Origin: Macromonas bipunctata
GTDB taxonomy: Bacteria; Pseudomonadota; Gammaproteobacteria; Burkholderiales; Burkholderiaceae_C
Length of the DNA: 44,986 nucleotides
Direction: 5' to 3'
Assembly: GCF_002837135.1 (NCBI RefSeq)
Contig: NZ_NWBQ01000004.1
Span: forward strand, 1 to 44,986
Shown: positions 41,065 to 44,986 of the stretch, one piece after another
Layout of the letters: each line of letters begins with the position of its first letter
Numbering within the stretch: position 1 is the stretch's first letter
Notes under the pieces: model-generated
What the model saw: the letters and a program-made list of their open reading frames with translations, nothing else
Told to the model about the DNA's origin: nothing
Databases searched by the model: none
Made by a program: the position numbers and the translations under genes

Positions 41065-41744
41065 AAATCAATAAATTCAAAAACATGAAAAAATTATTAA
41101 TTTTTATATTTATTGTATTAACCTCATTTACGGCAAAAGCAGAAATATTTTACGATATTCAGTTTCATGACACCCTGAAAGAAGTTATAGAAAAATACCC
41201 ACACGCAAACTATAAAAATATAAACTCAGCATTACTAAAAGAAAAAGAAAAAATGATTGAAATATCAGGACTGGGAATAAATAAAATTAATGCTGTATTT
41301 ACATTAGAATCTAAAAATTTTGGGCCCCGATATATTACAATAGATGAACTTTCAAGTAAATTATCTAACAAAAATAAAGGTAAAAATATTTTTCAAGAAA
41401 TTGCAGAGAATACTCTTTGTGCACACTCAATCGAAAAAGAAGAAATAAAAAATGTAAAAAATGAATGCAAGGCATCTTTTTTGGTATCAAGTGTTCAAAT
41501 AGTTTATAACAATCCTATACTAAAGGTAAAATTTAATCAAAGATATGGGCGAGAAGAATATTGCGAAAAAGACATTAATTTATACGAAATTTGCCACTTT
41601 AAAGATTTTTCTATGTATGCTAAATTAACACGCAATGGAAAAAACATATTAAGCGCAACTACAGATTTTACTCAACTCGAAAAAATAAAAGGCTACAAAA
41701 GCCGCAATGAACCCGTTCCAGAGTGGCTTGAATCAAATAGATAA
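41061..41744 (+). CDS. AT-rich secreted protein, unknown function
   Basis: 227 aa with a Sec signal peptide (KKLLIFIFIVLTSFTAKA, cleavage after AKA). I use ATG 41061, overlapping the DUF29 stop; ATG 41085 is an equal alternative, and neither has a strong Shine-Dalgarno. The mature protein has FHDTLKEVIEKYPHANYKN, FGPRYITIDELSSKL and four cysteines (NTLCAHS, NECKAS, EYCEKD, YEICHF) that could form two disulfides. It is very Lys/Ile/Asn-rich, with A/T in most third positions, in strong contrast to neighbours. I do not recognise the family. It converges with the protease-LprI gene, 8 nt between stops. Confidence 0.8.
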   Translation: MKINKFKNMKKLLIFIFIVLTSFTAKAEIFYDIQFHDTLKEVIEKYPHANYKNINSALLKEKEKMIEISGLGINKINAVFTLESKNFGPRYITIDELSSKLSNKNKGKNIFQEIAENTLCAHSIEKEEIKNVKNECKASFLVSSVQIVYNNPILKVKFNQRYGREEYCEKDINLYEICHFKDFSMYAKLTRNGKNILSATTDFTQLEKIKGYKSRNEPVPEWLESNR

Positions 41745-41752
41745 AAACATTT

Positions 41753-42694
41753 TTACTCTGTTATCGGTTTCCAATTTTGCGAGACTGGGGCACTTTTTTT
41801 TGTGGTTATACTCAACCAAATAGACATTAATTGATCGCGCCTTATTGTGTAAGCCTCACGAATACAGTACACAACACTTGCATATCCATTGGGTTGACCA
41901 TTGTTAATACAAGAATTTCGATACCGCCTCCAATGATTTTGCTCGACCTCCAGTTCACGATTAAAACTTTCTTTTTGAATTTTTAAATAAAGATCATTAA
42001 GTTCTTTATCCATCATGGAAATGTCCATATGAACACAAACAGTACTTAAAACAGTAAAATTATGATATGCTGGACATTTAAACCCAGGGCGACCAAACTG
42101 GCTTGGGCGACGCGCAATTGTAATTACATTCATTGACACCAATTCTGCATCACTCAAAATTGAAATATCAGATGCTGATGTAGAAAGAGCTCGAAAAGCA
42201 ACGTCGCTGCGTCCAGTCATTTCATTAACATAAGAATTTATTATGGCACTTAATTTTTGAACGGAGTTAATCTGATCAATATCTTTGGTTGTTTTATTTT
42301 TTTTATCGAAACTGGCAGCATGGACTCCAAAACTTCCTTCTACCGTTCTTTCCTGCCCAGCCAAAAACGCAAGCGCACATGCAGACATACATGATTGATT
42401 ATATTTAATATTTGTATGCACTCCAAGCTGGCGTATAGCATAGCCAAGCCGCAAGCCACCAATTAAATTCCCTCCTAATGAATCAAAACTTATAGTGACT
42501 AAATCCCTAACAATATTATGCTTTTGCTTATATTCAAGGTTAATTATCTTCACAATTTTTTCTGCATCATCTTTCTCAACTTCACCAGTAGCAAATATTT
42601 CTCCTGATAAATGATTTTCGTAAAAATCCAAGGCAGAGACTGGTGCAGCAAACCCAAGAACAAAAAACAGAAATGCTTTACGAACGAAAAACAT
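41753..42694 (-). CDS. exported ClpP-like serine protease fused to an LprI-like domain
   Basis: 313 aa from ATG 42694 (a TTG at 42709 is possible). Signal peptide MFFVRKAFLFFVLGFAAPVSA. Residues 28-200 have the ClpP/crotonase layout: ISFDSLGGNLIGGLRLGYAIR (oxyanion GG 74-75), CMSACALAFLAG with candidate nucleophile S104 held between C102 and C106, GVHAAS with candidate H125, and a final ISILSDAELVSMNVI helix holding candidate acids. Residues 207-290 resemble the LprI/DUF1311 lysozyme-inhibitor-like domain: CPAY...TVCVHMDISMMDKELNDLYLKIQ, W255, and C262/C277. Codon use is AT-rich. The fusion function is unknown. Confidence 0.75.
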   Translation of the reverse strand: MFFVRKAFLFFVLGFAAPVSALDFYENHLSGEIFATGEVEKDDAEKIVKIINLEYKQKHNIVRDLVTISFDSLGGNLIGGLRLGYAIRQLGVHTNIKYNQSCMSACALAFLAGQERTVEGSFGVHAASFDKKNKTTKDIDQINSVQKLSAIINSYVNEMTGRSDVAFRALSTSASDISILSDAELVSMNVITIARRPSQFGRPGFKCPAYHNFTVLSTVCVHMDISMMDKELNDLYLKIQKESFNRELEVEQNHWRRYRNSCINNGQPNGYASVVYCIREAYTIRRDQLMSIWLSITTKKSAPVSQNWKPITE

Positions 42695-42789
42695 ATCAAT
42701 AGAAACCAAATAAATTTACACAAAATACAACGAATAGCATTTTCAAAAATAAAATTTTTTAATAATTTCATCAATAAAAATTTGGAATT

Positions 42790-42963
42790 TCCCGCATGTG
42801 CGTTTAGTAGCAGCTGTTCAGCCAAGTAGAGGTCTTCCAGATCGTCCAGGTGGTCATGAGTGACCCTGATCATGTAGAAAGTCTTGCTGCGCCCAGTCGC
42901 GTCGGCCAGGTGTTGCAGGCAGGTGGAAATTTCATCAGGCAGGCGCAGAGATACGGCACTCAC
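42790..42963 (-). pseudogene. truncated ribbon-helix-helix antitoxin gene
   Basis: From GTG 42963 the first about 58 codons read like a RelB/CopG-type antitoxin: VSLRLPDEISTCLQHLADATGRSKTFYM, then THDHLDDLEDLYLAEQLLLN. This part has normal high-GC composition. At about 42790 the frame passes into AT-rich DNA and continues to 42550 as unrelated hydrophobic sequence. No toxin gene follows. I read this as the 5' remnant of an antitoxin gene cut by the AT-rich segment. Confidence 0.65.
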
Positions 42964-43081
42964 ACGGGAACGCTCTTAGGCCAACGGAGGCACAAGTATC
43001 TCACTGCTTGTTGGTTGGACAAGGGAACGTTGTGCAGCCTGTGTCCGGTAGTGGGGGCTTTCCGCTAAAATCCGCCGCACC

Positions 43082-43108
43082 GGGATTGGCGTCTCGTAAG
43101 CAAAACGG
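43082..43108 (+). repeat. upstream pairing arm of the C4-like RNA
   Basis: GGGATTGGCGT and GCAAAACGG, separated by 7 nt, are complementary to 43229-43252. The sequence GATTGGCGTC recurs as a direct repeat at 43273-43282, which acts as the downstream arm. Confidence 0.55.
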
Positions 43109-43159
43109 CGCAACACCGCCACCGCCCATGTGGGGCACGGCACAGCACTACACATTTCC

Positions 43160-43260
43160 CCATGCGTTGCGCGCATGGCCCCGCTTTCTGGGTCGGGCCG
43201 TGTGGGGGAGCCGCAAGGCTCACCGGTTCCGTTTTGCCGGCACGCCAACCCCGCACGTGC
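43160..43260 (+). ncRNA. C4 (P1/P7) or CI (P4)-like antisense RNA
   Basis: The stretch 43229-43251 is complementary to the upstream leader: CCGTTTTGC (43229-43237) pairs with GCAAAACGG (43100-43108), and ACGCCAACCCC (43242-43252) pairs with GGGATTGGCGT (43082-43092) except one base. ACGCCAA can also pair with TTGGCGT at 43275-43281 downstream. An element complementary to flanking sites on both sides is the plan of P4 CI RNA (seqA, seqB, seqC) and of P1 C4 RNA, which silence a downstream gene by antisense pairing. The hairpin GAGCC-GCAA-GGCTC belongs to the core. Ends are approximate. Confidence 0.55.
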
Positions 43261-43328
43261 CCGCCCACCACCGATTGGCGTCGGTGTGGGGCAGGAGGAC
43301 TACAACCAGTTCAAAACGGAGCCTCATC

Positions 43329-44561
43329 ATGGCTGACACCCGCACGCCCGTGGCCGCGCCACGGCAGCAATTCATCAATATCGACCTGGTGCGCCGCATC
43401 TTGCATTGCAACGGCCTGAACGGCACCAGCCGCTCGGTGCTGCTCACCGTGGGCATGCACGCCAGCAAGGATCGGCGCCAGTGCTTCTGCAGCGTCGGCA
43501 CGCTGGCGCGCGAAAGCGGCTGGTCGCGCCGCACCGTCACCGAACACCTCACGCGCCTGCAGCAACTGGGCTATTTGAGCCTGGTTGGCGTCCACCACAG
43601 CGGCACCTGCATCTACCAGGTGCGACTGGAGCAACTGCCCACCGACGGCGCACCGCACGACGCCGCGTACGGCTCAGGCCCGGTACCAGCCCCCCACGCA
43701 GATGGCGCACACCCCCCAGGCGCCAGCTGCGCGCCCCCCGCGCAGGAGCCGCTTGGCCCCCACGCAGATGGCGCGTACCAAGAAGGGTGGGAACAAGGGT
43801 TTGAATCAGAAGGGAAGGAAGAAGGCGTGCGCGAGGCACTGCCAGCAGCCAGCCCGGCCATGGCTGCACCTGCGGCAACCGCCCTCCCCCCTTCCCCTTT
43901 GGCTGTCCAGCAAGATGCGGATGCACCGCCACCACTTCAATCGGCGGCGCCAGCACCAGTCACCACGCCAGCGCAGGCAGCAACACCCACGGCGGCACCC
44001 ACCACCAGCACCACCACCGAGATCGACGCCGACACCGTCGGCCAGCTCAACGCGCAGCGCCAGCGCAACGGCAAGGACCCGCTCACGCGGCGCGACATCG
44101 TGCAGCTGCAGGCCGAGGCCGCCACGGCGGGCCTGTCGCCCATGCAGGCCGCGCAATGGGTGCTGGCCAAGCCCCAGCGCAACTTCTTCAAGGCCGAGTT
44201 CTACACGCCCCCGGCAACGGCAACGCCTGAACCACCCAGCGCCTATGCGCTGGCCGCAGCGCGGGTGATTGTGCGTCTGCAGCCACCGCCCGCCGTGCTC
44301 ACGCCCGAGGAACAAGCCGCACAGGCCCAGGCTGCGCAGGAGCACCGCGCGCAGCTGCGCCAGTACGCGGCCAGCTTCAACGCCAACCGCCACGACCGCT
44401 GCGGTGCAATGTCGTCATCCACCCACCAAGGGCGCGACACGCGCTGGGCGCAGCGCGCGGTGGAACTGTTCGTGGCCGGGGAGCCGGTGAGCCACCGCCG
44501 CCTGCACATGGCGTGCGAGGTGCTGGGCATCGATCCGCGCCACTTGCGCCCGCCCAAATGA
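43329..44561 (+). CDS. helix-turn-helix protein, phage/plasmid type
   Basis: 410 aa from ATG 43329 (GGAG at 43319-43322). Residues 10-95 form a winged HTH: VRRILHCNGLNGTSRSVLLTVGMHASK, FCSVGTLARESGWSRRTVTEHLTRLQQLGYLSLVG, like N-terminal domains of plasmid or prophage replication and regulatory proteins. A long low-complexity Ala/Pro/Thr linker (about 110-235) is followed by a helical region (IDADTVGQLNAQRQRNGKDPLTRRDIVQLQAEAATAGLSPMQAAQWVL, read as several helices) and a C-terminal basic domain. It lies right after the C4-like RNA, where phage relatives place a gene under antisense control. Exact role unknown. Confidence 0.6.
   Translation: MADTRTPVAAPRQQFINIDLVRRILHCNGLNGTSRSVLLTVGMHASKDRRQCFCSVGTLARESGWSRRTVTEHLTRLQQLGYLSLVGVHHSGTCIYQVRLEQLPTDGAPHDAAYGSGPVPAPHADGAHPPGASCAPPAQEPLGPHADGAYQEGWEQGFESEGKEEGVREALPAASPAMAAPAATALPPSPLAVQQDADAPPPLQSAAPAPVTTPAQAATPTAAPTTSTTTEIDADTVGQLNAQRQRNGKDPLTRRDIVQLQAEAATAGLSPMQAAQWVLAKPQRNFFKAEFYTPPATATPEPPSAYALAAARVIVRLQPPPAVLTPEEQAAQAQAAQEHRAQLRQYAASFNANRHDRCGAMSSSTHQGRDTRWAQRAVELFVAGEPVSHRRLHMACEVLGIDPRHLRPPK
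43691..43774 (+). repeat. 18-bp direct repeat pair inside the HTH gene
   Basis: CCCCCACGCAGATGGCGC occurs at 43691-43708 and at 43757-43774, 66 bp apart (22 codons, in frame), both encoding PHADGA. It is likely a small internal duplication of the linker. Confidence 0.75.
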
Positions 44562-44600
44562 TCGAAGATGGCCACCCTGCACGCTGGGTAAACCCAGAAA

Positions 44601-44921
44601 TCAGGCGAACACAACCTGCGTATGCCCTTGCGCGTGGCTGCGGGGTGCCTTGCGCACCACAATCTCCACATCACGCCCCAAGCGGTTGAGGCATTCGATC
44701 ATCTTGGCTTCGCTGACACCACGGAACTGACCACGCAGCAGGCCTGACAACTTCGGCTGCGGCATGCCGAGGATCTCCGCCGCCTGTTGTTGCGTCAGAT
44801 GACGGTGCCGGATGATGTCGCCAATCTTGCTGGCCAGTTGCGCCTTGACGCGCATCGCCTCGGCGTCGGCCAGTTGCAAGTCTGCATACACGTTGCCGCT
44901 GCTATTTTCGATCTCGATCAT
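44601..44921 (-). CDS. XRE-family antitoxin (HigA-like)
   Basis: 106 aa from ATG 44921; GGAG overlaps the stop of the preceding frame. It has the short N-terminus IEIENSSGNVYADLQLADAEAM and an XRE HTH KIGDIIRHRHLTQQQAAEILGMPQPKLSGLLRGQFRGVSEAKMIECLNRLGRDVEIVV (several helices). This layout is typical of antitoxins partnered with HigB/Gp49-type toxins encoded just upstream. The preceding frame at the window edge fits that position. An independent regulator is possible. Confidence 0.8.
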   Translation of the reverse strand: MIEIENSSGNVYADLQLADAEAMRVKAQLASKIGDIIRHRHLTQQQAAEILGMPQPKLSGLLRGQFRGVSEAKMIECLNRLGRDVEIVVRKAPRSHAQGHTQVVFA

Positions 44922-44931
44922 TTTTGAACTC

Positions 44932-44986
44932 CTAGCCCGGATATTTCACCGCAGTCCACCCCGTTGCCTCTTTTATCACTTTGATG
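44932..44986 (-). CDS. partial C-terminus of an upstream gene, possibly the toxin
   Basis: The minus strand at the window end reads IKVIKEATGWTAVKYPG and TAG (44934-44932), ending 10 nt before the antitoxin ATG, with the stop overlapping the AGGAG used for that ATG. Position suggests the tail of a HigB-like toxin. Only 17 codons are visible, so identity is not shown. Confidence 0.35.
   Translation of the reverse strand, partial: IKVIKEATGWTAVKYPG

Larger units (their letters stand above)
42964..43328. other. 365-nt non-coding leader with hairpins and paired arms
   Basis: No credible protein gene. It holds several hairpins: CCATGCG/CGCATGG (43160-43178), GAGCC-GCAA-GGCTC (43208-43221) and CACCGA/TCGGTG (43269-43286). 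A -10-like TAAAAT is at 43066-43071. A C4-type antisense RNA is proposed within it (see 43160-43260). Bases 42964-43060 show nothing I can name. Confidence 0.6.

Noticed and set aside
43008-43328. Protein-coding frames in the leader before the HTH gene (for example one with GEPQGSPVP at 43130-43336)
   Set aside because: They overlap the structured RNA and its pairing arms; such frames look like translations of C4-type RNA loci and not genes.

Overview
The window looks like the replication-origin end of a high-GC betaproteobacterial chromosome, most likely Burkholderiales and probably Comamonadaceae. The evidence is the dnaA-dnaN-gyrB order, a nag-type gentisate operon, a PhaM-like PHA granule protein, a DUF3567 protein and the codon usage. 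The family-level placement is inference from protein resemblance and was not tested.

Layout. 1-7189: DnaA boxes, dnaA, dnaN and gyrB; gyrB carries a 576-residue intein with an apparently intact LAGLIDADG endonuclease, placed directly before the metal-binding DxD motif of the TOPRIM domain. 7207-11954: a degenerate HD-GYP protein, a YjdM zinc-ribbon protein, proA, a MarR-NERD pair and a small secreted protein. 12046-15846: a complete 3-hydroxybenzoate-to-fumarate/pyruvate operon (3-hydroxybenzoate 6-hydroxylase, gentisate dioxygenase, fumarylpyruvate hydrolase, maleylpyruvate isomerase). 15858-17185: a tnpB-only IS200/IS605-type element sitting between that operon and the convergent terminators. 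17283-19537: a compact leftward operon hemerythrin-MarR-TerC-UspA. 19590-22668: a leftward TRAP transporter (dctP-dctQ-dctM) whose promoter resembles that of the 3-hydroxybenzoate operon, so it may import an aromatic acid. 22680-40609: mostly housekeeping genes: phasin, an orphan ParA, queA, phosphate transport (DUF47-pit), tgt, a chemoreceptor, phaM, a DksA-like protein, iclR, dps, purU, a soluble histidine kinase, yggS and pilT-pilU.

40606-44986 is an accessory segment. After a DUF29 gene overlapping pilU, base composition drops sharply (41055-42790) across two secreted-protein genes, one a ClpP-like serine protease fused to an LprI-like domain. The AT-rich block ends inside a truncated ribbon-helix-helix antitoxin gene. 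Next comes a structured non-coding region whose arms are complementary in the way of P1 C4 / P4 CI antisense RNAs, then an HTH protein of replication or regulatory type and an XRE antitoxin, possibly preceded by the tail of its toxin gene at the window edge.

Regulation visible in the sequence: several genes lack a Shine-Dalgarno sequence and have a -10-like hexamer exactly 6 or 9 nt before ATG, which suggests leaderless or near-leaderless mRNAs. No rRNA, tRNA or CRISPR array was recognised.
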